Both the position numbers and the translations under genes were made by a program. Source: Candidatus Agathobaculum merdipullorum (GTDB taxonomy: Bacteria; Bacillota; Clostridia; Oscillospirales; Butyricicoccaceae). Taken from it: a stretch of DNA of 34,633 nt. Below the pieces are notes generated by a model. It was not told the origin of the DNA. It worked only from the letters and a program-made list of their open reading frames with translations, and ran no database searches. The stretch's first letter is position 1. Each line of letters begins with the position of its first letter. The DNA lies in contig DXDZ01000046.1 in the NCBI GenBank assembly GCA_019115185.1, forward strand, positions 1-34,633, written 5' to 3'. Positions 25,686-32,834 of the stretch are shown here, in pieces.

Positions 25686-26944
25686 GTAAGGTTTGGACCG
25701 CCCTGCGCGAGCGCGCGGAGGAGCGCACGCTGGACAACGGTCTGCGCGTGTGCTATCTGCCCAAGGAGGGCTTCGGCAAGACGTTTGCGATTCTTGCGAC
25801 CAATTTCGGTTCGGTCGATGCGTCCTTCACGTTCGAGGGGACGCGCTATGACACGCCTGCCGGCGTGGCGCATTTTCTTGAGCACAAGATGTTCGAGGAT
25901 GAGGACGGTAACGCGCTGCAAAAGTTTGCGCGCACTGGGGCAAGCCCCAATGCTTTCACCAGCCACACCATGACGGCCTATCACTTTTCCTGCACCGAGC
26001 GGTTTGAGGAAAATCTTGAAATTTTGCTGAAATTTGTGTTTACGCCGTATTTCACCGAGGAAAATGTCGCCAAGGAGCGCGGCATCATCGGGCAGGAGAT
26101 CGGCATGATGGATGACACCCCCGGCTGGCAGTTGTTCTGCGGCGCGCTCGAGGGGATGTACCGCAATCATCCGGTGCGCGTGCCGATTGCGGGCAGTGTG
26201 GAGAGCATCGCGCGCATCACGCCTGAGGTGCTTTATACCTGCCACCGCGCGTTTTACAGTCCGAAAAATATGGCGCTGATCGTGTGCGGCACGGCGGACT
26301 TTGACGAAGTTTGCCGCATGGCGGCGCAGTATTCGCCCGCCGACGCACCCGAAATCGGGGAGCGGCACTACGGCGAGCGCCGCGACGCGGTCAGCGAGCT
26401 GATCGTTATGCGCCGGATGCCGGTATCGCGGCCGCAGTTTATGCTGGGCTTTAAGGATGCACCGCTCGAGGCGGGCGAAAGCCGCCTGCGCCGCAAGCTG
26501 CTGGGCGAACTGGCGGTGCGTATTCTGTGCGGTGACACCGCACCGCTGTATGCGGAGTTGTACGAAAAGCGGCTGATTGGCCGGGATTTCGATACGGATT
26601 ATACGCTCATTCCGGAAGGGGCGATGGCGCTGCTGGGCGGCGAGAGCCGTGACCCAGAAGCCGCTCGTGCAGCAATCGAGGGCGAAACCGCGCGTCTGGC
26701 GCACGAAGGCGTAGAAAAAGCGCTGTTTGACCGCATGAAAAAGGCGATGTACGGCCTGTATCTGCGGGTTCTGGATGTGCCGGAGGTGTATGCGCGGCAG
26801 GAGGCGACCTGCCTGTTCGCAGGGGAGCATTATGCGGACTTTGCCGCCCTGTTCGACACCATCGCACCGCAGGATGTGCAGGCGGTATTCGCCCGCTGGG
26901 CGCAGCGCGACCGATCTTCCATGTCGGTCGTTTTGCCCCAATAA
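25682..26944 (+). CDS. ymfH: M16-family zinc peptidase YmfH (active partner)
   Basis: 420 residues, M16 metallopeptidase. The inverted zinc motif is HFLEHKMFED (HxxEH, ~63-67), preceded by TPAGVAHF, with the third ligand Glu expected ~75 residues on (KERGIIGQEIGMMDD). NAFTSHTMTAYHFSC and the second-half repeat are typical of YmfH. It probably forms a heterodimer with YmfF and processes a small peptide or protein in the cytoplasm. The ATG overlaps the ymfF stop (ATGA). lgt follows 28 bases downstream. Confidence 0.9.
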   Translation: MSKVWTALRERAEERTLDNGLRVCYLPKEGFGKTFAILATNFGSVDASFTFEGTRYDTPAGVAHFLEHKMFEDEDGNALQKFARTGASPNAFTSHTMTAYHFSCTERFEENLEILLKFVFTPYFTEENVAKERGIIGQEIGMMDDTPGWQLFCGALEGMYRNHPVRVPIAGSVESIARITPEVLYTCHRAFYSPKNMALIVCGTADFDEVCRMAAQYSPADAPEIGERHYGERRDAVSELIVMRRMPVSRPQFMLGFKDAPLEAGESRLRRKLLGELAVRILCGDTAPLYAELYEKRLIGRDFDTDYTLIPEGAMALLGGESRDPEAARAAIEGETARLAHEGVEKALFDRMKKAMYGLYLRVLDVPEVYARQEATCLFAGEHYADFAALFDTIAPQDVQAVFARWAQRDRSSMSVVLPQ

Positions 26945-26972
26945 GATTTCGACAACAAAGGAAGCAAACATC

Positions 26973-27896
26973 ATGGAACATGCAATCTCTTTCCCAGCGC
27001 TCGGGCTGGATTTTCAGATCAATCGCGTCGCCGCGAACGTATTCGGTAAGGATATCTACTGGTATGGCATCATCATCTGCATCGGCTTTGTGCTGGCGGC
27101 GCTGTATGTCAACGCGCGTGTCAAGGAATTCGGCTGCACATCGGACAATCTGATGGACTGTCTGATCATCTGCGTGCCGGTGGGCATCATCTGTGCGCGC
27201 ATCTACTATGTGATATTTGAATGGGGCTATTACAGCCAGCACCCGAATGAGATCATCGCAGTCTGGAACGGCGGCATTGCCATCTACGGCGCGGTGATCG
27301 GTGTGGTGATCGCGTTGTATATTTACAGCCGCGTCAAAAAGCTCTCGTTTGCCACCCTGTGCGATCTGGCGGCGTTCGGCCTGCTGATTGGCCAGTGCGT
27401 CGGCCGCTGGGGCAATTTTGTCAATGCTGAGGCGCACGGCGGCGCGACCGATCTGCCTTGGGGCATGTCGATTGACGGCGCGGCCGCCGTACATCCGACG
27501 TTTTTGTACGAATCGCTGTGGAATCTCATTGGCTTTATCGCGTTGCATTTCTACTCGATAAAGCGCAAATTCCCAGGCGAGATGGCGCTGCTGTATGTCG
27601 CGTGGTACGGACTGGGCCGCGCATGGATCGAGGGCCTGCGCACGGACAGCCTGTATATCGGCACGCTGCGCGTTTCACAGGTGCTGGCGGCGGTCAGCTG
27701 CATCGTGGCGATTGCGCTGCTGGTGCGCAAGTATAATCGCCTGAAGGTCGCCAAGGCGTTCTATGTGCCGCCCAAGGCTGAGCCTGCGCAGCAGGAGAGC
27801 GATGCGGCAGAGGAAACACCCGTGAAAGCAGAGAAGAATACCGCAGACGCAGCGGAAACAGCGACAACCAAAACAGAAAAACAGACAGAAAATTAA
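26973..27896 (+). CDS. lgt: Prolipoprotein diacylglyceryl transferase
   Basis: Moves diacylglycerol from phosphatidylglycerol to the lipobox cysteine of prolipoproteins; integral membrane protein. 307 residues with about seven hydrophobic segments. The Lgt signature is [13 protein letters not shown] (~146-158) with the essential Arg; [11 protein letters not shown] and [16 protein letters not shown] are also typical. The last ~48 residues (from ~260) are an uncommon tail rich in Ala, Glu, Lys and Thr, beyond the normal end of the family, probably disordered and cytoplasmic. ATG 26973 follows AAAGGAAG. folD starts 13 bases after the stop. Confidence 0.96.
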   Translation: MEHAISFPALGLDFQINRVAANVFGKDIYWYGIIICIGFVLAALYVNARVKEFGCTSDNLMDCLIICVPVGIICARIYYVIFEWGYYSQHPNEIIAVWNGGIAIYGAVIGVVIALYIYSRVKKLSFATLCDLAAFGLLIGQCVGRWGNFVNAEAHGGATDLPWGMSIDGAAAVHPTFLYESLWNLIGFIALHFYSIKRKFPGEMALLYVAWYGLGRAWIEGLRTDSLYIGTLRVSQVLAAVSCIVAIALLVRKYNRLKVAKAFYVPPKAEPAQQESDAAEETPVKAEKNTADAAETATTKTEKQTEN

Positions 27897-27909
27897 GGGG
27901 GATCTCTTT

Positions 27910-28761
27910 ATGGGTGCAGTAAGAATGGACGGTAAGGCGCTGTCGGCCAAGGTGCGCGGCAGCATTCTGGCAGAGACCGAGGCGCTGAAAAAACAGGGCA
28001 TTACGCCCGGCCTCGCGGTCATCATCGTCGGTAACGACCCGGCGAGCGAAATCTACGTCCGCAACAAGGAAAAAGCGTGCGCCGAGTGCGGTATTTACAG
28101 CGAAAAATACGCGCTGCCCGCGGAAACCACGCAGGAAGAACTGCTCGGTCTGATCGCGCAGCTCAACCAAAGCCCGCAGATTTCGGGCATCCTGTGCCAG
28201 ATGCCTGTACCGAAGCACATCTCTGAGCAGGCGGTCATCGACGCCATCGACCCGAAGAAGGACGTCGATGCGTTCCATCCGGTCAACGTCGGCAAGATCA
28301 TGACCGGCAATTTCGATTTTGTGCCCTGCACGCCCGCAGGCGTGATGGAGCTGCTCGACGAGTATCAGATCGACCCCAAGGGTAAAGAGTGCGTTGTGGT
28401 CGGCCGGTCGAATATCGTCGGCAAGCCGATGAGCATGCTGCTGCTGCACCGCCATGGCACGGTGACGATCTGCCACAGCCGCACGCAGCATCTGGACGAG
28501 ATTTGCCGCCGCGCGGATATTTTGGTCGCCGCAATTGGCAAGGCAGGCTTTATTACCCCCGATATGGTCAAGGACGGCGCGGTCGTCATCGACGTGGGCA
28601 TCAACCGCAACGCCGAGGGCAAGGTCTGCGGCGATGTCGATCCGGCAGTCGCGGAAAAGGCCTCCTTCATGACGCCGGTGCCGGGCGGCGCAGGCCCCAT
28701 GACCATTACCATGCTGATGAAGAACACGCTCAAGGCTGCCAAATTGCAAAACCGCGTATAA
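27910..28761 (+). CDS. folD: FolD: methylenetetrahydrofolate dehydrogenase/cyclohydrolase
   Basis: Interconverts 5,10-methylene-, 5,10-methenyl- and 10-formyl-tetrahydrofolate with NADP. 283 residues, normal. The signatures are [26 protein letters not shown] (split here as [14 protein letters not shown] then EKACAECG; the catalytic Lys is in the first), [15 protein letters not shown] and [13 protein letters not shown] (NADP loop), plus PGGAGPMTI near the end. ATG 27910 has AAGGGGGA before it. It is the last gene of the ymfF-ymfH-lgt-folD run; no terminator is evident before the rpiA promoter. Confidence 0.97.
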   Translation: MGAVRMDGKALSAKVRGSILAETEALKKQGITPGLAVIIVGNDPASEIYVRNKEKACAECGIYSEKYALPAETTQEELLGLIAQLNQSPQISGILCQMPVPKHISEQAVIDAIDPKKDVDAFHPVNVGKIMTGNFDFVPCTPAGVMELLDEYQIDPKGKECVVVGRSNIVGKPMSMLLLHRHGTVTICHSRTQHLDEICRRADILVAAIGKAGFITPDMVKDGAVVIDVGINRNAEGKVCGDVDPAVAEKASFMTPVPGGAGPMTITMLMKNTLKAAKLQNRV

Positions 28762-28787
28762 ACTGCCCTGCTTTTGCGCGGAAATGA

Positions 28788-28816
28788 TTGACCTTTTTTG
28801 CCAATCACTTTATAAT
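28788..28816 (+). promoter_or_regulatory. Promoter of rpiA
   Basis: TTGACC (28788-28793), 17-base spacer, TATAAT (28811-28816, perfect). Leader ~48 bases. Confidence 0.85.
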
Positions 28817-28870
28817 GAAAGTACTAAGGCTGCCGGGAACAACCGGCGCGGACGGCAGGGAGGAAAAACA

Positions 28871-29548
28871 ATGGATATGAAAAAGCTGGCCGGCGATAAG
28901 GCCGCTACATACGTAAAGGACGGCATGGTTGTCGGTCTGGGCACCGGTTCGACCGCTTATCATATGGTAAATGCGGTGGGTGAAATGGTGAAAAATGGTC
29001 TGAAAATTCAGGCGATCCCGACCTCCAAGGCCACGGAAGCGCAGGCACGTGAGCTGGGTATCCCGCTGCTGACGATCGATCAGGTCGATCACGTCGATTT
29101 GTCCATTGATGGCGTGGACGAGATCGATCCGCAGTTTAACGCAATCAAGGGCGGCGGCGGCGCGCTGTACCGCGAGAAGGTGGTCGCAACGCTCGCCAAA
29201 GAAGTCATCTGGATCATGGACGAGAGCAAGCTGGTGGACAAGATCGGCGCGTTCCACCTGCCGGTTGAGATCGCGCAGTACGGCTCCAAGCAGGCGATGG
29301 CCAAGATGGAGGAATACGGCTTTCATCCGGTGCTGCGTGTGCGTGACGGCAAGACCTTTGTAACCGATAATGGCAACTTTATTGCCGACCTGCATCTGGG
29401 CGCAGGCTTTGATATTGAGGACGTGCGCGAAAAGATCAGCGGCATCGTAGGTGTTTTGGAGCACGGCCTGTTCCTGAACATGTGCAAACGGATAATCGTT
29501 GGCTGCGCTTCGGGCGAAGTCAAGGTTATCGAGAACCCCACAAAGTGA
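28871..29548 (+). CDS. rpiA: Ribose-5-phosphate isomerase A
   Basis: Interconverts ribose-5-phosphate and ribulose-5-phosphate in the pentose phosphate pathway. 225 residues. It has the phosphate loop GLGTGSTA (~22-29), SIDGVDEIDPQFNAIKGGGG with the catalytic Asp/Glu, and KGGGGALYREK with the catalytic Lys; the end GLFLNMCKRIIVG is family-typical. ATG 28871 follows GGGAGGAA by 5 bases. The stop codon overlaps the start of the next gene (TGATG), which suggests translational coupling. Confidence 0.97.
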   Translation: MDMKKLAGDKAATYVKDGMVVGLGTGSTAYHMVNAVGEMVKNGLKIQAIPTSKATEAQARELGIPLLTIDQVDHVDLSIDGVDEIDPQFNAIKGGGGALYREKVVATLAKEVIWIMDESKLVDKIGAFHLPVEIAQYGSKQAMAKMEEYGFHPVLRVRDGKTFVTDNGNFIADLHLGAGFDIEDVREKISGIVGVLEHGLFLNMCKRIIVGCASGEVKVIENPTK

Positions 29549-30207
29549 TGGGCGATAGAAGAGCATCCGGACACCGGATCGGAGACCGCATTGCAGGGGC
29601 TCCCGTGGAACGAAACACGGCAAACCGCCGTTCGTCTGCAAAACCGATCAAACTCAATTACCGTATGTTGCTCTGCATTGCGGTATTGGCGTTCTTCCTG
29701 TTGGCGCTGCTGTTTTTCATTTTGTTTTTGTCGCGCGGCGGCAAGATCGGCGAACTGAATAAGCAGATCGAAACGCTGAACGGGGAAAAAAACACGCTCA
29801 CCGAGCAGGTGAATACCTTAACGCAGGATAACCAGACCATGCTTGCAGGGCTGGTGGCTGCTTTGCCTGACCCGACCACGGCGCAGACCGACGATCTGAC
29901 TGCGCTCATTCCGCAGCTGACGGAGGGCGTATATGTGGTGCGCAGCACAGGCTCGCAGTATCAGTATCTGAGCGTTCCCGCGGGTTATTTGCAGGATAAG
30001 CTGACCGCTTATCGTGACAATGCAGAGGGCTACTCCGTCGTCGAGGGCGACGCGCCTGCCTGCACCTGCTGGGTGCTGTTTTCCGACCGGGTCATCGGTC
30101 TGGCGGAGGGCGATAAGGGCTTTGTCAGCATGGACCGCGCCGCCACCGGCAGCGCAACCACCGTGCCGAGCGGGATGTACGCCTTTGTATCGAGTTTCTT
30201 CGCATAA
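29548..30207 (+). CDS. Unrecognised membrane-anchored coiled-coil protein
   Basis: 219 residues; I do not recognise a family. An Arg-rich cytoplasmic segment (~1-39) is followed by one hydrophobic helix (~40-62, LLCIAVLAFFLLALLFFILF), a coiled coil (~68-96, KIGELNKQIETLNGEKNTLT) and an outer C-terminal domain (~115-219) with two cysteines close together (PACTCW) and TVPSGMYAFVSSFF at the end. The topology is that of a bitopic protein with its bulk outside, like small divisome or wall-related proteins, but this is inference. The start at ATG 29548 overlaps the rpiA stop; a GTG at 29605 would shorten the N-terminus by 19 residues. Composition matches the neighbours, so no transfer is suspected. 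A hairpin follows at 30224. Confidence 0.7.
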   Translation: MGDRRASGHRIGDRIAGAPVERNTANRRSSAKPIKLNYRMLLCIAVLAFFLLALLFFILFLSRGGKIGELNKQIETLNGEKNTLTEQVNTLTQDNQTMLAGLVAALPDPTTAQTDDLTALIPQLTEGVYVVRSTGSQYQYLSVPAGYLQDKLTAYRDNAEGYSVVEGDAPACTCWVLFSDRVIGLAEGDKGFVSMDRAATGSATTVPSGMYAFVSSFFA

Positions 30208-30223
30208 AAATGCAAAAAAACGC

Positions 30224-30258
30224 GCGGCAGGACTTGACACAGTCCTGCCGCTTGTGTT
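30224..30258 (+). terminator. Hairpin terminator before rplU, overlapping the rplU promoter
   Basis: Perfect 11-bp stem GCGGCAGGACT (30224-30234) / AGTCCTGCCGC (30241-30251), then TTGTGTTAT on the plus strand (weak tail). On the minus strand the tail is GCGTTTTTTT, a much better terminator. The 6-base loop plus one stem base holds the -35 hexamer of the next promoter. Confidence 0.6.
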
Positions 30259-30263
30259 ATGCT
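30234..30263 (+). promoter_or_regulatory. Promoter of the rplU-prp-rpmA cluster
   Basis: TTGACA (30234-30239, perfect), 18-base spacer, TGT-TATGCT (extended -10 at 30258-30263). The -35 lies in the loop of the preceding hairpin. Confidence 0.65.
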
Positions 30264-30269
30264 ACTAAA

Positions 30270-30360
30270 AGCCGCATTGTGCATTGGCTTCTGTTAAGTG
30301 CGCCCGAATCCCGGTCGCCGCCGTGCCAAGCGTGACTCTACAACGAAAGAGAGGGAAAAC
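30270..30360 (+). promoter_or_regulatory. Probable ribosomal protein L21 leader
   Basis: A ~95-base untranslated leader sits directly upstream of rplU, where Firmicutes carry the L21 leader motif. Visible pairing: TTGGC (30284-30288) with GCCAA (30325-30329), enclosing a C/G-rich stretch TGCGCCCGAATCCCGGTCGC. I rely on position and partial likeness, so a covariance-model search would decide. Confidence 0.5.
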
Positions 30361-30364
30361 CAAC

Positions 30365-30676
30365 ATGTATGCCATTTTGAAAACTGGCGGCAAGCAGTAC
30401 AAGGTATCTGAGGGCGACGTGATCTACGTGGAGAAGCTCGGCGTAGAGGACGGCGCGACCGTTACGTTTGACGAGGTTCTGGCCGTAGGCGAGGGCGACG
30501 CACTGACCGTCGGCGCTCCTTACGTTTCCGGCGCCGCTGTAACCGGCACGGTGGAAAAGACCGGCAAGGGCAAGAAGATCAACATCTTCAAGATGAAGCC
30601 CAAGAAGGGTTACCGCAAGCGTCAGGGCCATCGCCAGCCGTACACCAAGGTGACCATCGCGTCCATCAAGGCGTAA
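30365..30676 (+). CDS. rplU: 50S ribosomal protein L21
   Basis: 103 residues. It starts [20 protein letters not shown] and ends [19 protein letters not shown], the L21 signature. It binds 23S rRNA domain I. The ribosome site is AGAGAGGG before ATG 30365. It heads the standard Firmicutes cluster rplU-prp-rpmA-obg and is preceded by a promoter and probable autoregulatory leader. Confidence 0.98.
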   Translation: MYAILKTGGKQYKVSEGDVIYVEKLGVEDGATVTFDEVLAVGEGDALTVGAPYVSGAAVTGTVEKTGKGKKINIFKMKPKKGYRKRQGHRQPYTKVTIASIKA

Positions 30677-30680
30677 GGCT

Positions 30681-31019
30681 GTGACGAAGGTCACATTTTC
30701 GTCGCGGGAGGACAAACTCCTTTTGGTGGACATCCTCGGTCACGCGGGCTACGCGGACGAGGGCGAGGACATCGTTTGCGCGGCGATTTCCAGCGCGGTC
30801 ATGCTGACCCATGCTTTGCTGTTTGACGTACAGCGCATCCCGGTCGATACTCTGATCGAGGATGACGGTGCGCATATCCGCATCACCCTGCCCGAAGGCG
30901 CGGGGATGGAGCGCGGACAGGATGCGCTTCAGGCGCTCCGGCTGCATTTCACCGAGCTGGAACAGAATTATTCGGAATTTTTGAGCGTAATGGAGGTGCA
31001 CACAGATGCTGAAGATTAG
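30681..31019 (+). CDS. prp: Prp: ribosomal-processing cysteine protease (YsxB)
   Basis: Cleaves the N-terminal extension of ribosomal protein L27. 112 residues. The catalytic histidine is in GHAGYADEG (H21) and the cysteine in DIVCAAIS (C33), the conserved Prp dyad. The start is GTG 30681, 4 bases after the rplU stop. The substrate L27 is the next gene and carries the expected extension, so enzyme and substrate are co-encoded with a 14-base overlap. Confidence 0.95.
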   Translation: MTKVTFSSREDKLLLVDILGHAGYADEGEDIVCAAISSAVMLTHALLFDVQRIPVDTLIEDDGAHIRITLPEGAGMERGQDALQALRLHFTELEQNYSEFLSVMEVHTDAED

Positions 31020-31284
31020 CTTACAGTTTTTCGCTCATAAAAAGGGCGTAGGTTCTACCAAGAACGGCCGTGACTCCGAGGCAAAGCGCCTTGGTGTTAA
31101 GCGTGCGGACGGTCAGACCGTTCCGGCGGGCAACATTCTCGTCCGTCAGCGCGGCACGAAGATCCATCCGGGTCTGAACGTAGGCCGCGGTAAGGACGAC
31201 ACTCTGTTTGCAAAGGTCGAGGGCGTTGTTCGTTTCGAGCGCCTGGGCAAGGACCGCAAGCAGGTTTCCGTTTACCCGCAGTAA
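31006..31284 (+). CDS. rpmA: 50S ribosomal protein L27 with Prp-cleaved N-terminal extension
   Basis: 92 residues. The N-terminus [20 protein letters not shown] has the nine-residue extension ending LQFF that Prp removes before the mature AHKKG terminus, which lies near the peptidyl-transferase centre. [16 protein letters not shown] and [15 protein letters not shown] are L27 signatures. The ATG at 31006 lies inside prp and follows GGAGG. A strong terminator follows 15 bases after the stop. Confidence 0.98.
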   Translation: MLKISLQFFAHKKGVGSTKNGRDSEAKRLGVKRADGQTVPAGNILVRQRGTKIHPGLNVGRGKDDTLFAKVEGVVRFERLGKDRKQVSVYPQ

Positions 31285-31298
31285 ACAATTGAGTATAG

Positions 31299-31334
31299 AC
31301 AAAATCCCAGACGACTGTCTGGGATTTTGTTTTA
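31299..31334 (+). terminator. Terminator between rpmA and obg
   Basis: Perfect 14-bp stem ACAAAATCCCAGAC (31299-31312) / GTCTGGGATTTTGT (31317-31330) with loop GACT and tail TTTTAA. I see no promoter between it and the obg start at 31361, so obg may need readthrough. Confidence 0.9.
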
Positions 31335-31360
31335 ACAACCGCACGAAAGGAGGATTTCCT

Positions 31361-32635
31361 GTGTTTATTGATATTGCCAAGATCAAAATTGTGTCCGGCA
31401 AGGGCGGGGACGGTAAGGTCGGCTTCCACCGCGAAAAGTATGTTGCATCCGGCGGACCGGATGGCGGCGACGGCGGTCGTGGCGGCTCGGTCATCTTCAA
31501 GGTAGATGATAACCTGTCCACGCTGCTGGATTTCCGCTATAAGAAGAAATATGTTGCCGGTGCAGGTGAAAACGGCGGCAGCAAGCGCTGCAAGGGCAAG
31601 GACGGTGCGGATTTAATTATCCGCGTGCCGCGCGGCACGATCATCCGCGACCAGAAAACCGGGCAGGTCATCAAGGACCTGTCGGACGATGAGCCGTTCA
31701 TCGCGGCCAAGGGCGGCAACGGCGGCTGGGGCAACACGCACTTCGCCACCCCGACCCGTCAGGCGCCGCGTTTTGCCAAGCCCGGTCAGCCGGGCGTTGA
31801 GCGCGACATCATCCTTGAGCTCAAACTGCTCGCGGACGTCGGTCTGGTCGGCTTCCCGAACGTCGGCAAATCTACGCTGCTGAGCATGGTGTCGGCGGCA
31901 CGGCCCAAGATCGCAAACTACCACTTCACCACGTTGGTGCCCAATCTGGGCGTGGTGTCGGTCGGGGAGGAGCAGAGCTTCGTCATGGCAGATATCCCCG
32001 GCATCATCGAGGGTGCAGCTGAAGGCGCGGGCCTGGGACACGACTTTTTGCGCCACATTGATCGCTGCCGTCTGCTGCTGCATTTGGTGGATGCCGCGGG
32101 CAGCGAGGGGCGCGATCCGCTCGACGATATCGAGAAAATCAACGCGGAGCTTGCCGGTTATAGCGAATTTCTGGCGGCGCGTCCGCAGATCATCGTGGCA
32201 AACAAAGTCGATTTGCTGGGCGATGACCGCGAGCCGGTCGAAAAACTGAAAAAGTATGCCGAAGAGCACGGCTTTTTGTTTGCGGAGCTGTCTGCCGCGA
32301 CCAATCAGGGCGTCGCGGAACTGATGCGCCTGACGTGGAACGAGTTGCAGCAGCTGCCGCCGGTGTTCACCTACGAGCCGGAGTTCGTCGAAACGCCCGA
32401 GGATACCACGGGCGAGCGCGACTGGATGGTCGAAAAGGTCGAGGATTTCTACGTTGTTTCGGGCGCATGGGTGGATAAGATCATGGGCTCGGTCAACGTC
32501 GATGACTATGAATCCCGCCAGTATATGGACCGCATGCTCAAGAGCGCGGGTGTATACGACAAACTTGAGCAGATGGGCGTGCAGGAGGGCGATTTCGTCG
32601 TCATCGGTGATCTGGAATTTGAGTATGTCTATTGA
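31361..32635 (+). CDS. obg: GTPase ObgE/CgtA
   Basis: Ribosome-associated GTPase for 50S maturation and stress or sporulation signals. 424 residues with three domains: the glycine-rich Obg fold (1-~157; KGGDGKVGFHREKYVASGGP), the G domain (~158-330; G1 GFPNVGKSTL, G3 DIPGIIEGA, G4 ANKVDLL, G5 SAATNQG) and the OCT domain (~350-424; FYVVSGAWVDKIMGSVNVDD). The GTG start at 31361 is 7 bases after AAAGGAGG. It closes the rplU-prp-rpmA-obg cluster. The only structure after it is a short CCGGTATTTACCGG dyad (32643-32656) without a T tract. Confidence 0.97.
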   Translation: MFIDIAKIKIVSGKGGDGKVGFHREKYVASGGPDGGDGGRGGSVIFKVDDNLSTLLDFRYKKKYVAGAGENGGSKRCKGKDGADLIIRVPRGTIIRDQKTGQVIKDLSDDEPFIAAKGGNGGWGNTHFATPTRQAPRFAKPGQPGVERDIILELKLLADVGLVGFPNVGKSTLLSMVSAARPKIANYHFTTLVPNLGVVSVGEEQSFVMADIPGIIEGAAEGAGLGHDFLRHIDRCRLLLHLVDAAGSEGRDPLDDIEKINAELAGYSEFLAARPQIIVANKVDLLGDDREPVEKLKKYAEEHGFLFAELSAATNQGVAELMRLTWNELQQLPPVFTYEPEFVETPEDTTGERDWMVEKVEDFYVVSGAWVDKIMGSVNVDDYESRQYMDRMLKSAGVYDKLEQMGVQEGDFVVIGDLEFEYVY

Positions 32636-32689
32636 TGTACTCCCGGTATTTACCGGCAGGATAAATGTGTAAAATGTGAGGGCGGAAAA

Positions 32690-32707
32690 TTGTTAAATTT
32701 TCTACAA
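32690..32707. promoter_or_regulatory. Candidate Rex (redox repressor) operator upstream of the hydrogenase gene
   Basis: TTGTTAAATTTTCTACAA: the left half matches the Rex consensus TTGTTAA fully, and the right half TCTACAA matches TTAACAA at 5 of 7. It lies within the larger perfect repeat AAATTGT (32687-32693) / ACAATTT (32704-32710), 8 bases before the -35 hexamer. Rex senses NADH/NAD and controls fermentative and hydrogenase genes in Clostridia. Inferred. Confidence 0.5.
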
Positions 32708-32715
32708 TTTATGTC

Positions 32716-32744
32716 TTTACAAGATTCCCGCTTTGCGGTATTCT
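32716..32744 (+). promoter_or_regulatory. Putative promoter of the [FeFe] hydrogenase gene
   Basis: TTTACA (32716-32721), 17-base spacer, TATTCT (32739-32744). Leader ~84 bases to the ATG, containing the imperfect hairpin GCCCTA/TAGGGGC at 32763-32778. The 199-base gap before the gene holds these, the Rex-like site and the small dyad after obg. Confidence 0.55.
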
Positions 32745-32834
32745 GATAATAGGTATGGATATGCCCTATCGTAGGGGCAGTGTACCACCCTGCATCCAAA
32801 TGAACGACTTGAATACAAGGGGGATATGAAAACT

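Noticed and set aside
32643-32656. CCGGTATTTACCGG after obg as a terminator
   Set aside because: The stem is 6 bp with a 2-base loop and no T tract follows; at best a small dyad.
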